DNA of 64,000 nt, from positions 62,001 through 126,000 of the forward strand of contig MKTW01000018.1 of assembly GCA_001898405.1 (NCBI GenBank). The letters run 5' to 3'. This document shows, in pieces, positions 1-9,536 of this stretch (its first letter is position 1; each line of letters opens with the position of its first letter). A program made the position numbers and the translations under genes. Source of the DNA: Sphingobacteriales bacterium 44-61. Its GTDB lineage: Bacteria > Bacteroidota > Bacteroidia > Chitinophagales > Chitinophagaceae. The notes below the pieces were generated by a model, which was not told the DNA's origin, did not search any database, and saw only the letters and a program-made list of their open reading frames with translations.

Positions 1-562
1 CTATCCCGATGATGAAGGAAACGTCCTACTGCTGAACGCACAGGGGCTGATCATAGATGAAGTCAATTATACCCGCGACTGGCATTTCAAACTCATCGAC
101 AACCCCGAAGGTGTTTCGCTGGAAAGAATCGATCCATCCGCGCCCTCATCCGAACCAAACAACTGGCACTCCGCTGCATCCACAGCCGGATTTGGAACGC
201 CCACTTATACCAACTCCCAATCACGAAAACAGCCACCCATCCAGGCCCATTTCGAAATAACACCAAGCCTTTTCTCTCCTGACAATGATGGTTACAACGA
301 TATCACTACCCTCTACTACAAAACTACCGAACCCGGCTTGGTAGCCAACATATTCATCTTCGATGCAGCCGGCAGACTGGTAAAACATCTTGCCCGCAAC
401 AGCCTACTGGGCAATAACGGACACTGGAACTGGGATGGGACCGATAATAAAGGACAACTACTACCCATCGGCATCTACATTATACAAACCGAATTATTCA
501 ACCTCAACGGGAGCAAACAAAAATTCCGCCGTGCCGTAGTATTAGCCAACAGACTAAACTAG
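1..562 (+). CDS. Secreted lamin-tail / gliding-type C-terminal domain protein (5' truncated)
   Basis: The frame is open from base 2 to the TAA at 560-562, giving the last 186 residues of a larger protein whose start lies outside the window. The first part (WHSAASTAGFGTPTYTNS) resembles the end of a lamin-tail domain. The second part (SPDNDGYND, then FDAAGRLVKHL and WDGTDNKGQLLPIGIY) is a FlgD-like / CHU_C-type Ig fold, which in Bacteroidota is found at the C-terminus of secreted adhesins and type IX secretion cargo. The domain types are recognised from these motifs; secretion is inferred because no signal peptide is in view. An ATG at 338 is internal to the frame and is not a real start. Confidence 0.8.
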   Translation, partial: YPDDEGNVLLLNAQGLIIDEVNYTRDWHFKLIDNPEGVSLERIDPSAPSSEPNNWHSAASTAGFGTPTYTNSQSRKQPPIQAHFEITPSLFSPDNDGYNDITTLYYKTTEPGLVANIFIFDAAGRLVKHLARNSLLGNNGHWNWDGTDNKGQLLPIGIYIIQTELFNLNGSKQKFRRAVVLANRLN

Positions 563-734
563 AAAATCCTCGCTCTTATCATCCGCCCTCATCACTTAAA
601 ACCGCTACTTGTTCCCCATCCATTTTCACTCCCCAAAAATCGGACACCATTCGCGTCCATTCGTGCCTACATTCATTACCGTCACATCAATCATACCCAT
701 TCGCAGTATTCGCGTTTTAATGTACCTTCCTCTC
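562..734. other. Non-coding gap with short ATTCG-type direct repeats
   Basis: About 170 bases between two plus-strand genes. The word ATTCGCG or a close variant (ATTCGTG, ATTCGCA) occurs four times, at 649, 659, 699 and 708. No convincing promoter or terminator was seen. Confidence 0.4.
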
Positions 735-1619
735 ATGAATCCCCGCCGCCACAACCTCCTCCTCCATCCCCTTTTCCTCCTCAGCCTTTTCCTCTTACTA
801 CTAAACGATATCAGCCTTAAATATGAATTCCACAACGGCTTCACCGGCAAATTATCTGACTTTACCGGTTTGTTTGTATTCACACTCTTCTGGATGGCTA
901 TCTTTCCCAGGCATAAATGGCAGGTAACTTTAGCAACTGCCCTGATCTTCACGTGGTGGAAATCACCGCTCTCTTCTCCCTTTATCCATTCATGGAATGA
1001 AATAATGCCTGTACCAATCACAAGAGTGATCGATTACTGGGACCTTACAGCTTTGACCATGCTGCCGCTTGCCTGGTTGCTGGCCCGCATTGACTATAAT
1101 CCTCAAATAAAATACCGTCGCATTTTTATACCCCTGGTAGGATGTATCGCTCTGTTCTCGTTTTGTTTTACTTCTCCACCACGCTATGCCCTCTATTATT
1201 ATCCACCCAATCAAATACGGTTTTACGGAAATTTCAAAACATCCAAATCAGAAGAACAGATACTGGATAAACTGACCAGTAAAAATATTTCGTTCCATAT
1301 AGATTCTGTCTCTTACTATCCGATCGGCGATGGAGAATATTATTTAAGAACAGATGAACCTATTGACAGCAGTAAATGGGTGAGGGTAAACAATACAAGA
1401 GATTCAGTTTTATACAGGCGAATGGTAGAGCGCCCATTTTATCTTATCCCTAGTTATAACCTGGATGGGCAGGAACTGAAAAATGTTAAGATGAGAATTA
1501 CGCAAGGCAACAAAAAAACTTTTATTTACGTAGAGAGCTTCCAGACAGACAGCAAAACAGAATACAACAATAAACTGGAGAAGCAATACAAAAAGCATTT
1601 CAAGAAGCTATTTGAGTAG
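735..1619 (+). CDS. Hypothetical multi-pass membrane protein
   Basis: 294 residues from ATG 735. An in-frame ATG at 720 is equally possible; still earlier in-frame ATGs would add a basic, non-membrane leader and are unlikely. The N-terminal half has several hydrophobic segments (LLLHPLFLLSLFLLLLND, FTGLFVFTLFWMAIF, LTALTMLPLAWLLA, IPLVGCIALFSF). The C-terminal 150 residues are soluble and rich in Tyr and charged residues. The motif NGFTGKLSDFTGLFVF is typical of a conserved Bacteroidota protein of unknown role. Its last 20 bases overlap the end of the convergent gene at 1600-1884. No function can be assigned. Confidence 0.7.
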   Translation: MNPRRHNLLLHPLFLLSLFLLLLNDISLKYEFHNGFTGKLSDFTGLFVFTLFWMAIFPRHKWQVTLATALIFTWWKSPLSSPFIHSWNEIMPVPITRVIDYWDLTALTMLPLAWLLARIDYNPQIKYRRIFIPLVGCIALFSFCFTSPPRYALYYYPPNQIRFYGNFKTSKSEEQILDKLTSKNISFHIDSVSYYPIGDGEYYLRTDEPIDSSKWVRVNNTRDSVLYRRMVERPFYLIPSYNLDGQELKNVKMRITQGNKKTFIYVESFQTDSKTEYNNKLEKQYKKHFKKLFE

Positions 1620-1884
1620 CATTTCTTTTCATATTCTTCAGCACCCAGGCCAGCGTGAAAGAGGGAATGAAGTCTGTACCCGGCAATATCTCTTCCACAA
1701 AATTAAACGCCCCTCCCAGTAATCCTTTCCAGCCACCAAAGCTGATACTGAAGATCAAAGCCGACACTGGTGCCCAAAAAAGATCACCCAGTTCCCCAAA
1801 CACCGGGATGGCATAAGTAAGATATCCTGCTGCATCCATGAGGAGGCAAAATATCAGGGAAGGAGAGCCGTTTTTACTATTCAT
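1600..1884 (-). CDS. Small hypothetical membrane protein
   Basis: 94 residues starting at ATG 1884 on the minus strand. Two hydrophobic stretches (FCLLMDAAGYLTYAIPVFGEL and WAPVSALIFSISFGGWKGLLGGAF) suggest an inner-membrane protein, with a short charged C-terminus (LKNMKRNATQ). The pattern GELGDLFWAPVSA recurs in small uncharacterised Bacteroidota membrane proteins. It converges on and overlaps the preceding plus-strand gene by 20 bases. Function unknown. Confidence 0.65.
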   Translation of the reverse strand: MNSKNGSPSLIFCLLMDAAGYLTYAIPVFGELGDLFWAPVSALIFSISFGGWKGLLGGAFNFVEEILPGTDFIPSFTLAWVLKNMKRNATQIAS

Positions 1885-2058
1885 GCTACAATAGATATAA
1901 AAAACGTCCCGGTAGTTGCATGCTCAAAGAGTCAAAAAGATATGTTATAGCCCCTGGTTCGTCGTTAGATTTTGCCTGTTGACCGCTACTCTCAAGGCTA
2001 CTCCCCATATCAAGGATAATTTTATACTGTGTTATATACAACATTCAAAAAACATGGT

Positions 2059-3387
2059 ATGTGTAGAATCCTTTACCTATCTACCTTCCTCCTCTTACTA
2101 ACAGGCATTGCTACCGCACAGGATAACGCGCAATTGCCCGCAAAGTGGACACTGGAAGATTGCATTAATTATGCAAAGGAAAATAATATACAGATCAATA
2201 CCCTGAAACTCTCCTCCGATGCAGCGAAGCTGGATTGGCAACAATCAAAGAATAACCGGCTGCCTAATGTGAATGGAACCATCTCCCAATCACTGGTTAA
2301 CAGTAATAATGCGGACCCTGTGATCGGTGGCTTCCAAACACAAGCCAACTTCTCCAGCAACTATGGCATTAATTCTTCCATGACCATTTATAATGGAGGC
2401 TATCTGAACAATGATATCAGATCAAAATCCCTGTCGCTTGAATCCGCGAATCTCACTGTTCAGGAAACAACCAACAATATTACCCTCAGTATTACACAGG
2501 CATTTTTAAACATACTGCTGGCGAAAGAAAATATCACTTATCTCAAACAGGTGCTGGCCACTTCTGATGCACAATTGAAACAAAGCCAGCAAAGGTTTGA
2601 TGCCGGCTCTATTTCAAAAAAAGATCTTTTACAGTTTCAGTCTCAACTCGCGTCGGATAATTACAATCTTGTTACTGCTAACAATAACTATCAAACCAAT
2701 ATTGTTAACCTGAAACAGTTGCTTCAATTGCCAGCCTCCTATCAAATGGAAGTAGCAGAGCCTGCATCGGTAGAGCCACAACAAGCCGTTGTTTCATTAA
2801 ATGAGGCCATGTCTGCCGCGCAGGAAATAAGGCCTGAAGTAAAGAATAGTGAAGTTGGCGTTAGCATTGCCGAAACAGAACTGGCAAAAACAAAAGCTGG
2901 CCGTTTACCAACAGTCAGTCTTGGAGCCAATTTATCTTCCGGCTTCTCAGACAATCGTGATGCAAAATATTTTTCACAGCTGAATAACAACTTTTACCAG
3001 TCACTCGGCGCAACTATTGCTGTCCCCATCTTCAGCAGGAAACTGAACAAGACCAATATCGCCAAATCAAAGATCGCTATTGAACAGGCCAAGCTCGATT
3101 TACTGAACACTAAAACGGTATTGAATCAGCAGGTAGAGCAGGCTTATATCAATCTCCGGAACGCCCAGGCACAATTTGTAGCTGCACAAACCCAGCTCAA
3201 GGCAGCCGAGGAAAGTTATCATATCACCGACGAACAACTGAAACTGGGCGCAGTAAATGCCGTGGATGTAATGACACAGCGGAACACGTATGTACAGGCA
3301 TTGCAATCTTTTGTGCAGGCAAAATATTCTGCTGTGCTGTATAATAAAATATATGATTTCTATACCGGCAAACCGGTAACATTCTAA
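2059..3387 (+). CDS. TolC-family outer membrane efflux protein
   Basis: 442 residues. ATG 2059 is chosen because it starts a clean signal peptide (MCRILYLSTFLLLLTGIATAQ); ATG 2029 would add ten residues in front. The mature protein opens with WTLEDCINYAKENNIQI, the usual first helix of TolC/OEP proteins. It has two homologous halves with long helices and the conserved PxIFSRKLN-type segment (VPIFSRKLNKTNIAKSKI) before the last coiled coil. It should form the outer-membrane channel of the exporter encoded by the next three genes, which follow in the same direction at 3404. Confidence 0.92.
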   Translation: MCRILYLSTFLLLLTGIATAQDNAQLPAKWTLEDCINYAKENNIQINTLKLSSDAAKLDWQQSKNNRLPNVNGTISQSLVNSNNADPVIGGFQTQANFSSNYGINSSMTIYNGGYLNNDIRSKSLSLESANLTVQETTNNITLSITQAFLNILLAKENITYLKQVLATSDAQLKQSQQRFDAGSISKKDLLQFQSQLASDNYNLVTANNNYQTNIVNLKQLLQLPASYQMEVAEPASVEPQQAVVSLNEAMSAAQEIRPEVKNSEVGVSIAETELAKTKAGRLPTVSLGANLSSGFSDNRDAKYFSQLNNNFYQSLGATIAVPIFSRKLNKTNIAKSKIAIEQAKLDLLNTKTVLNQQVEQAYINLRNAQAQFVAAQTQLKAAEESYHITDEQLKLGAVNAVDVMTQRNTYVQALQSFVQAKYSAVLYNKIYDFYTGKPVTF

Positions 3388-3403
3388 TTATAAAAAGCCC
3401 GAC

Positions 3404-4636
3404 ATGAAAAAATATAAATGGATAATCTGGGTGGCAGTAATAGCAGCAGTGGCCGTGGCGGTTTGGTTCTGGAAATTCAGGTCAGAAAAAAGTATTATTG
3501 TTTTGGAGACTGAGCATCCAAAAATTGGTACGCTCACACAATCGGTAACAGCTACCGGCACAGTTCAACCAGTCGATACAGTGTCAGTTGGTACCCAGGT
3601 TTCCGGGACTATCCAGAAAGTGTATGTCGATTTCAACTCGGTCGTAAAGAAAGGGCAATTGCTGGCGCAGCTCGACAAGTCTTTATTGCAGGCACAAGTG
3701 GCACAGATCAACGCTAACCTATTGTCTGCCCGTGCCAACAACACCTACCAGCAAAGTAATTATGAGCGTCAACAAAAATTATATGACGTGGGCGCCATCA
3801 GCAAATCTGAACTGGAAACAGCCCTCTATCAATACAACAGTGCAAAAGAAAATGTGAACAGCATAACGGCTCAGTTGAACGCAGCTCAAAAGAATCTTTC
3901 GTTTGCAGATATCTACTCGCCAATTGACGGTACGGTGCTGTCGAGAAGTGTGAGCGAAGGCCAAACCGTAGCTGCCAGCCTGAGCACCCCTCAACTCTTC
4001 AGCATTGCAAAAGACCTTACTAAAATGCAGGTACAGGCATCTGTTGATGAAGCAGATATTGGGAATGTGAAGACAGGGCAGCGCGTGATCTTCACCGTCG
4101 ACGCTTTTCCTGCCGATACATTTGCCGGTACCGTGAAAGAGATCCGCCTCCGGTCCAATGTTTCATCCAATGTGGTCACTTATACCACCATCATCGATGC
4201 GCCTAATGCAGAACAGAAATTGAAACCAGGGATGACGGCCAGCATCACTATTTATACCGAAGAAATAAAAGACATCATGCTCTTACCTGCCAAAGCAATC
4301 CAGTTTAGGCCTGATTCAGTGTTAGCAAAACTTTACCAGGTAGAACACAGGCCAGGACCGGAAAATCGTCAGCAACGACCCGGAACTGACAGCACAGGAA
4401 CGCCGGCTATGGTTTGGATAAAAAAAGACAGCAGTCTTATTCCGCGTCCGATCCTGACAGGTGAGAACGATGAAACGCAGGTACAGATCTTATCGGGACT
4501 TTCGATCAATGAGGATGTAGTGACTGGTTATAAACAAGTGACCAAAGATAAAAAGGCGGCCGCTACAGAAAAGAGTCCTTTCATGCCAACAAGGCCGGGA
4601 GGCAATAGAGGAGGCCAGGGGCGGCCATCAAGGTAA
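3404..4636 (+). CDS. MacA/HlyD-type periplasmic adaptor subunit
   Basis: 410 residues, beginning 16 bases after the TolC gene. There is one N-terminal membrane anchor (WIIWVAVIAAVAVAVWFW), a biotinyl-lipoyl-like domain (TGTVQPVDTVSVGTQVSGTI), a helical hairpin rich in Gln/Ala/Asn at about 95-165, a second half-lipoyl segment (IYSPIDGTVLSRSVSEGQTV) and beta-barrel and membrane-proximal domains. The tail is low-complexity (RPGGNRGGQGRPSR). It would link the MacB-type transporter to the TolC channel. The substrate (macrolide, peptide, lipid or siderophore) cannot be told from sequence. Confidence 0.92.
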   Translation: MKKYKWIIWVAVIAAVAVAVWFWKFRSEKSIIVLETEHPKIGTLTQSVTATGTVQPVDTVSVGTQVSGTIQKVYVDFNSVVKKGQLLAQLDKSLLQAQVAQINANLLSARANNTYQQSNYERQQKLYDVGAISKSELETALYQYNSAKENVNSITAQLNAAQKNLSFADIYSPIDGTVLSRSVSEGQTVAASLSTPQLFSIAKDLTKMQVQASVDEADIGNVKTGQRVIFTVDAFPADTFAGTVKEIRLRSNVSSNVVTYTTIIDAPNAEQKLKPGMTASITIYTEEIKDIMLLPAKAIQFRPDSVLAKLYQVEHRPGPENRQQRPGTDSTGTPAMVWIKKDSSLIPRPILTGENDETQVQILSGLSINEDVVTGYKQVTKDKKAAATEKSPFMPTRPGGNRGGQGRPSR

Positions 4637-4676
4637 TTAAGCGAAGAATAACAGTTAATGTTCAACGATTATTAAA

Positions 4677-5423
4677 ATGCCAGCAAAAATTCTTGAAATA
4701 CATAATCTCAAACGCGAGTTCAGGATGGGCAGTGAAACAGTAAGAGCCCTGAAAGGAGTTTCGTTTTCAGTGGAAGCAGGAGAGTTTGTTACCATTATGG
4801 GCAGCAGCGGATCAGGCAAAACGACCATGCTTAACATTCTCGGCTGTCTCGATCAACCATCTGATGGAGATTATCTCCTGGACGGTGTAAACGTCAAACA
4901 ACTTTCACGCAATGAACTGGCCAGGTTGCGCAATAGAAAGATCGGCTTTGTATTCCAGTCTTACAATCTCTTAGCCCGCACGTCCGCTTTGGAAAATACT
5001 GAACTGCCTCTATTGTACAACCCAGGCGTTTCTGGTAAGGAAAGACAATCCCGGGCTGTAAAGGCACTCGAAGCAGTGAAGCTGGGCGATCGTTTACATC
5101 ACCTGCCCAATCAATTATCAGGTGGGCAGCAGCAACGTGTTGCTATTGCAAGAGCACTGGTAAATGAACCGATCATGATCCTGGCAGATGAAGCCACCGG
5201 CAACCTGGACACGCGCACTTCTTATGAAATAATGGCTCTCCTGCAGGAGTTGAATCAGCAGGGGAAGACCATTGTATTCGTAACGCATGAGCCGGACATT
5301 GCTGCATTCAGCAGCCGGACCGTTACACTAAAGGATGGTAAAGTGGTAAAAGACATGAAGAATCCGGCTGTCAAATCAGCAAAAGATGCGCTGGCGGCTT
5401 TGCCGGTGAATGATGATTATTAA
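4677..5423 (+). CDS. ABC exporter ATP-binding protein (MacB/LolD type)
   Basis: 248 residues. Walker [10 protein letters not shown] is at 42-50, then the Q-loop ([21 protein letters not shown]), ABC signature LSGGQQQR near 146, Walker [12 protein letters not shown] and the H-loop (FVTHEPD). [10 protein letters not shown] followed by GNLDT is typical of the MacB/LolD/FtsE subclass. The gene is separate from its permease, unlike E. coli MacB where both are fused. It lies 40 bases after the adaptor gene, and its end overlaps the possible upstream start (5410) of the permease gene. Confidence 0.94.
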   Translation: MPAKILEIHNLKREFRMGSETVRALKGVSFSVEAGEFVTIMGSSGSGKTTMLNILGCLDQPSDGDYLLDGVNVKQLSRNELARLRNRKIGFVFQSYNLLARTSALENTELPLLYNPGVSGKERQSRAVKALEAVKLGDRLHHLPNQLSGGQQQRVAIARALVNEPIMILADEATGNLDTRTSYEIMALLQELNQQGKTIVFVTHEPDIAAFSSRTVTLKDGKVVKDMKNPAVKSAKDALAALPVNDDY

Positions 5424-5433
5424 ATATATACCG

Positions 5434-6660
5434 ATGAACGTTCTTAATCTTTTACAATTGGCCTGGCGGGCATTGCTCAGGAATAAGCTGCGTGCATTCC
5501 TTACCATGCTGGGTATTATCATCGGCGTTGGCGCTGTTATTACCATGGTGGCTATTGGTGAAGGCTCAAAACAAAGCATCCGCAGCCAGCTTTCTTCCAT
5601 GGGTTCCAATATGGTCACCATCCGCCCCAGCAGTAATCAAACAGTAGGAGGAGGTGCAAGATTGGGTGCATCCGGCCTGCAGACCCTGAAAGTGACCGAT
5701 GCAGAATTATTGAAAAAACAGGCGACCTATCTCACTGCCGTATCACCGGCCGTTTCAGCAAATGGCCAGGTGATCAACAGCGCAAAGAACTGGCCTACTT
5801 CCATACAGGGTGTCAGCCCCGAATATCTATCCATCCGTGACTGGAAGCTGAAAGATGGCATCTCTTTCTCTGATGAAGATGTGAAGACCTCCAGTAAAGT
5901 TTGCCTGCTCGGTCAGACGGTAGTTGACAATATCTTTGATCCGGGTGAAGACCCTATTGGCAAAACCATCCGGTTTGATAAGATCCCATTGAAAGTGATC
6001 GGAGTGCTGGAAGAAAAAGGAGAGAATACATTTGGACAGGACCAGGATGATATCATCCTTGCTCCTTATACCACGGTGCAGAAAAGAATACTGGCCATTG
6101 ATTTCATTCAAACCATTTATGCTTCCGCTATTGACGAAAACAGCTCTGCACTGGCCACTGCAGAAGTAACTACCTTGCTCCGAAAAGCACATAAACTGCA
6201 AAGCGGGGAAGATGACGATTTCACGGTGCGGACACAGGCTGAACTGATCAGTACGATCAGTTCTACCAGCGAATTGCTGACGGTATTGCTGGCAGCCATT
6301 GCAGGCATTTCATTGGTAGTAGGTGGTATCGGAATCATGAACATCATGTATGTGTCCGTAACAGAGCGCACAAAAGAGATCGGTCTGCGGATGTCTATTG
6401 GCGCAAGAGGTTTGGATATACTGTTACAATTCCTGGTGGAAGCGATACTGATCAGCATCACCGGTGGGATTATTGGCGTGGCCTTCGGATTGACGGCGTC
6501 CAAACTGGTAAGTATTTTTCTTTCATGGCCTACATTGGTATCTCAATCATCAATCGTGCTATCCTTTGCTGTTTGTGCAATAACAGGTGTATTCTTCGGG
6601 TATTATCCCGCGCAGAAAGCATCGAGATTGGATCCTATAGAGGCACTGAGATATGAATAG
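5434..6660 (+). CDS. MacB-type ABC exporter permease (FtsX superfamily)
   Basis: 408 residues from ATG 5434, which gives MNVLNLLQLAWRALLRNKLR, the usual opening of the family. ATG 5410 would add eight residues and overlap the ATPase gene by 14 bases. TM1 is FLTMLGIIIGVGAVITMVAIG, followed by a periplasmic MacB_PCD domain of about 230 residues. Three C-terminal TM segments follow, with the ERTKEIGLRMSIGAR motif after the second and the family end motif YYPAQKASRLDPIEALRYE. It completes the TolC-MacA-ATPase-permease operon. Confidence 0.94.
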   Translation: MNVLNLLQLAWRALLRNKLRAFLTMLGIIIGVGAVITMVAIGEGSKQSIRSQLSSMGSNMVTIRPSSNQTVGGGARLGASGLQTLKVTDAELLKKQATYLTAVSPAVSANGQVINSAKNWPTSIQGVSPEYLSIRDWKLKDGISFSDEDVKTSSKVCLLGQTVVDNIFDPGEDPIGKTIRFDKIPLKVIGVLEEKGENTFGQDQDDIILAPYTTVQKRILAIDFIQTIYASAIDENSSALATAEVTTLLRKAHKLQSGEDDDFTVRTQAELISTISSTSELLTVLLAAIAGISLVVGGIGIMNIMYVSVTERTKEIGLRMSIGARGLDILLQFLVEAILISITGGIIGVAFGLTASKLVSIFLSWPTLVSQSSIVLSFAVCAITGVFFGYYPAQKASRLDPIEALRYE

Positions 6661-6687
6661 GGATGCGTTTGAAGCTGGGCGTTGGGG

Positions 6688-6756
6688 GTAACGCCAAAGG
6701 CGCAAAGAATAGAGAACTTAGCGTTCTTTGCATATCCTTTGCGCCCTCGGCGTTAC
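6688..6756. repeat. Intergenic palindrome, GTAACGCC..GGCGCAAAG family
   Basis: Between two convergent genes. The left arm reads GTAACGCC-aa-AGGCGCAAAG (6688-6707) and the right arm CTTTGCGCC-ctc-GGCGTTAC (6737-6756). Related palindromes occur at 9537, 16785 and 45298. It may act as a transcription terminator or be a REP-like repeat. Confidence 0.7.
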
Positions 6757-6772
6757 TACTATCGTCCTAAGA

Positions 6773-7696
6773 TCAAATCAGTTCTATCTCAAAGCTCACC
6801 AGTTGCTTGAACTGCTCGATCCTTCTCTCGATATCTGTTTTGCTTACTTCTTTCAATCTTGTTGGTCCAAATTTCTCCACGCAGAAGCTTGCCAGTGCTG
6901 AACCCACAATTATCGCCCTTTTCATGTTTTCAAAGGAGATATCGCCTGTCTTGGCAAGATGGCCCATAAATCCGCCTGCAAAAGTATCTCCGGCTCCGGT
7001 AGGATCGAACACTTCTTCCAGCGGAAGGGCAGGCGCAAAGAACACATTATCACCATGGAATAATAAAGCTCCGTGTTCACCTTTCTTAATGATCAGGTAT
7101 TTCGGGCCCATCGACATAATGCTTTTAGCGGCTTTAACCAGTGAGAATTGTCCGCTGAGCTGGCGGGCTTCTGCATCATTCACCATCAGCAGGTCAACAT
7201 GCTTTAACACCTCTTCCAGGTCGGGCATAGCCACTTCCATCCAGAAGTTCATCGTGTCCATTACGATCAGCTTGGGTCTTTTCTTCAGTTGCCTGATCAC
7301 GCTCAGTTGTATGGCAGGCACCAGGTTGCCCAGCATCAGGAATTCTGCACCTTGATAGGAATCAGGGATTTGCGGGTTGAAATCAGCCAGCACGTTCAGG
7401 TCGGTCACCAACGTGTCACGGCTGTTCATGTCCTCATGGTAGCGGCCGCTCCAGAAAAAAGATTTTTTATCAGGTACGACCTCCACTCCTTCCAGTTGAA
7501 CGCCTCTTTTCTTCAGTTCTTCCATTTCTTCTTTCGGAAAATCATATCCAACAATAGATACCTGCTGGATAGGCTGGACGAAATTAGCAGCGGCATAAGC
7601 CACATAGGTAGCAGAGCCCCCAATGATCTTATCTGTTTTGCCAAAAGGGGTTTCGATCGCGTCAAAGGCCATAGTGCCTACTGTAATTAAAGACAT
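6773..7696 (-). CDS. PfkB-family carbohydrate/nucleoside kinase
   Basis: 307 residues. The ribokinase fold is shown by the N-terminal GGSATYVAYAAANF segment and by the C-terminal signature DPTGAGDTFAGGFMGHL near 230-246, where GAGD holds the anion hole and the catalytic Asp. The family phosphorylates sugars, nucleosides or related small molecules with ATP; the substrate here cannot be predicted. It is transcribed away from the TetR gene, with about 135 bases between the two starts, and converges on the exporter operon. Confidence 0.88.
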   Translation of the reverse strand: MSLITVGTMAFDAIETPFGKTDKIIGGSATYVAYAAANFVQPIQQVSIVGYDFPKEEMEELKKRGVQLEGVEVVPDKKSFFWSGRYHEDMNSRDTLVTDLNVLADFNPQIPDSYQGAEFLMLGNLVPAIQLSVIRQLKKRPKLIVMDTMNFWMEVAMPDLEEVLKHVDLLMVNDAEARQLSGQFSLVKAAKSIMSMGPKYLIIKKGEHGALLFHGDNVFFAPALPLEEVFDPTGAGDTFAGGFMGHLAKTGDISFENMKRAIIVGSALASFCVEKFGPTRLKEVSKTDIERRIEQFKQLVSFEIELI

Positions 7697-7821
7697 AGAT
7701 TAAAATTAGGTTCAAAAAAAGCCGGGATCCGGGGCCGAACGGCCGGAAGCATTGGTTATAAAACGGCGTGCAAACCTACATGAAATTTCAACATGAATTA
7801 CAATAAAACCCAATCAGGGCT

Positions 7822-7829
7822 TATCTTTG
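7822..7829 (+). promoter_or_regulatory. -7 promoter word TATCTTTG before tetR
   Basis: Exact match to the Bacteroidota -7 consensus TAnnTTTG, ending three bases before the ATG at 7833. Transcription from it would give a leaderless mRNA. Confidence 0.6.
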
Positions 7830-7832
7830 GGT

Positions 7833-8423
7833 ATGGCTAAAATTCAGCGCAGAAAGGCCTCCAAAAAGGACCTCATCCTGCAAAAAGCAGCCCTTATGTT
7901 CCGGGAAAAAGGCTTTGCCGCAACTTCCATGCGTGACCTCGCCGAAACGGTGGGGATTGAAGCTGCCAGCCTGTACAATCATATCCAATCCAAATCGGAG
8001 ATATTGCAGGACATTACCTTCCGTATTGCCAATGATTGTAATGAGCATCTCGACAGCCTGAACAATAATGGGATGAACTCCACTCAAAAGATCGAATCGC
8101 TGATCCGGTTTCACGTACAGATGATGATCAACCGGTTTGAAGATTACTATGTAATGGTCAACGAGTGGATGCATCTTTCCGAGCCTTATCTCACCAATTT
8201 CAGTGTGCAGCGCCGGAATTATGTACGGAAAATGGAAGGCATTATACAGGAAGGCATTGACAATAAAGAGATGAAACCTGTCAGCCCCTATGTTGCCGTA
8301 CTTACCATCCTGTCATCTGTCAGAGGCCTGGAGTTCTGGCACAGAAGCCACCAGCGTATCACCCCCGAAGAGATGGAAGATAATATGGTGAACCATCTTA
8401 TCAATGGGCTCAGGACCCAATAA
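7833..8423 (+). CDS. TetR/AcrR-family regulator, probable phenylacetate-operon regulator
   Basis: 196 residues from ATG 7833 (MAKIQRRKASKKDLI); the in-frame TTG at 7827 lies inside the -7 box. Residues about 10-55 form the TetR helix-turn-helix (AALMFREKGFAATSMRDLAE, then VGIEAASLYNHIQSKSEIL). The remaining helices form the ligand-binding and dimerisation domain. It lies 30 bases before paaE in the same direction. TetR-type PaaR repressors that sense phenylacetyl-CoA are known in other phyla, so control of the paa genes is a reasonable inference. No operator palindrome was recognised with confidence. Confidence 0.88.
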   Translation: MAKIQRRKASKKDLILQKAALMFREKGFAATSMRDLAETVGIEAASLYNHIQSKSEILQDITFRIANDCNEHLDSLNNNGMNSTQKIESLIRFHVQMMINRFEDYYVMVNEWMHLSEPYLTNFSVQRRNYVRKMEGIIQEGIDNKEMKPVSPYVAVLTILSSVRGLEFWHRSHQRITPEEMEDNMVNHLINGLRTQ

Positions 8424-8453
8424 GCAAATTGCCATTTGAAATCAAACAGCCTT

Positions 8454-9536
8454 ATGTCCCTTCATTTCCATAAACTCCGTGTAAAAGATATCCGGAAGGA
8501 AACAGACGATTGTGTATCCATCAGTTTCGATATTCCTAATGCCCTTAAAGATGTTTTTCTTTTTGAACAGGGGCAGAATATCACGCTCCGGCGTGATCTG
8601 AATGGTGAAGAAACAAGACGCTCTTATTCCATCTGCACTTCCCCTTTCGAAAATGAGCTTCGCGTTGCGGTTAAAAAAGTGGAAGGAGGATTATTCTCTT
8701 GCTTTGCTCATGCTGAGCTCCACGCAGGTGATGAAATCGAAGTGCTGCCCCCTACCGGTAAATTCAATACCAAACTGGACCCTCTCAATGCCAAGAAATA
8801 CCTGGCATTTGCTGCCGGCAGCGGCATCACGCCTGTGATTTCGATCATTAAAACTACTTTGCAAACAGAGCCAGGCAGTTCATTCACCCTGGTATATGGC
8901 AACCGTAGCCGTCATTCCATTATATTCTTTGAAGAGCTGGAAGCATTAAAAAATAAATACCTCCAGCGCTTCAATCTCATTTATATACTCAGCCGTGAAG
9001 GAACAGACACTCCTGTCAATGCCGGAAGAATAGATATAAACAAATTATCTGAACTGTCCAGGCTGGTCAATTACCAGTCAATGGATGAGATCTTTATCTG
9101 CGGACCAGAAGAAATGATCTTTACGGTAAAAGGGTTTATGGAGAAAGAAAAGATTGATGCAGATAAGATCCATTTTGAGCTTTTTACTACACCAGGACAG
9201 AAAAAGAATATGTTCCCCGATCCTTTTTCTAAAAAGGAAAAGGGTTCTGATAAAAGTCTTATCACTATCAAACAGGATGGCCGCACTATGGATTTTGAGC
9301 TGGCACCCGATAGTGAAGACACTATCTTAGACGCAGCATTAAAGCTTGGTGCCGACCTGCCTTATTCCTGCCGTGGTGGCGTTTGCTGCACCTGCAAAGC
9401 CAAATTGCTGGAAGGAAAAGTGGAAATGGACACTAATTGGGGGCTTGAAAAAGAAGAAGTGGAACAAGGTTATATACTTACCTGCCAAAGCCATCCCAGA
9501 ACACCGAAAGTGGTGGTGGATTTTGATGTGAAGTAG
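8454..9536 (+). CDS. paaE: Phenylacetyl-CoA epoxidase reductase subunit PaaE
   Basis: 360 residues from ATG 8454 (MSLHFHKLRVKDIRKET), the usual start of the family; ATG 8436 would add six residues. The order is a FAD-binding ferredoxin-reductase barrel (RSYSICTSP near 56-64), an NAD-binding domain (AAGSGITPVISI; later ICGPEEMI) and a C-terminal plant-type [2Fe-2S] ferredoxin domain with ligands Cys306, Cys311, Cys314 and Cys344. It passes electrons from NADPH to the PaaA di-iron oxygenase. Its partners paaABCD lie 22 kb downstream, beyond a complete glycan locus; in many relatives they would follow directly. Confidence 0.95.
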   Translation: MSLHFHKLRVKDIRKETDDCVSISFDIPNALKDVFLFEQGQNITLRRDLNGEETRRSYSICTSPFENELRVAVKKVEGGLFSCFAHAELHAGDEIEVLPPTGKFNTKLDPLNAKKYLAFAAGSGITPVISIIKTTLQTEPGSSFTLVYGNRSRHSIIFFEELEALKNKYLQRFNLIYILSREGTDTPVNAGRIDINKLSELSRLVNYQSMDEIFICGPEEMIFTVKGFMEKEKIDADKIHFELFTTPGQKKNMFPDPFSKKEKGSDKSLITIKQDGRTMDFELAPDSEDTILDAALKLGADLPYSCRGGVCCTCKAKLLEGKVEMDTNWGLEKEEVEQGYILTCQSHPRTPKVVVDFDVK

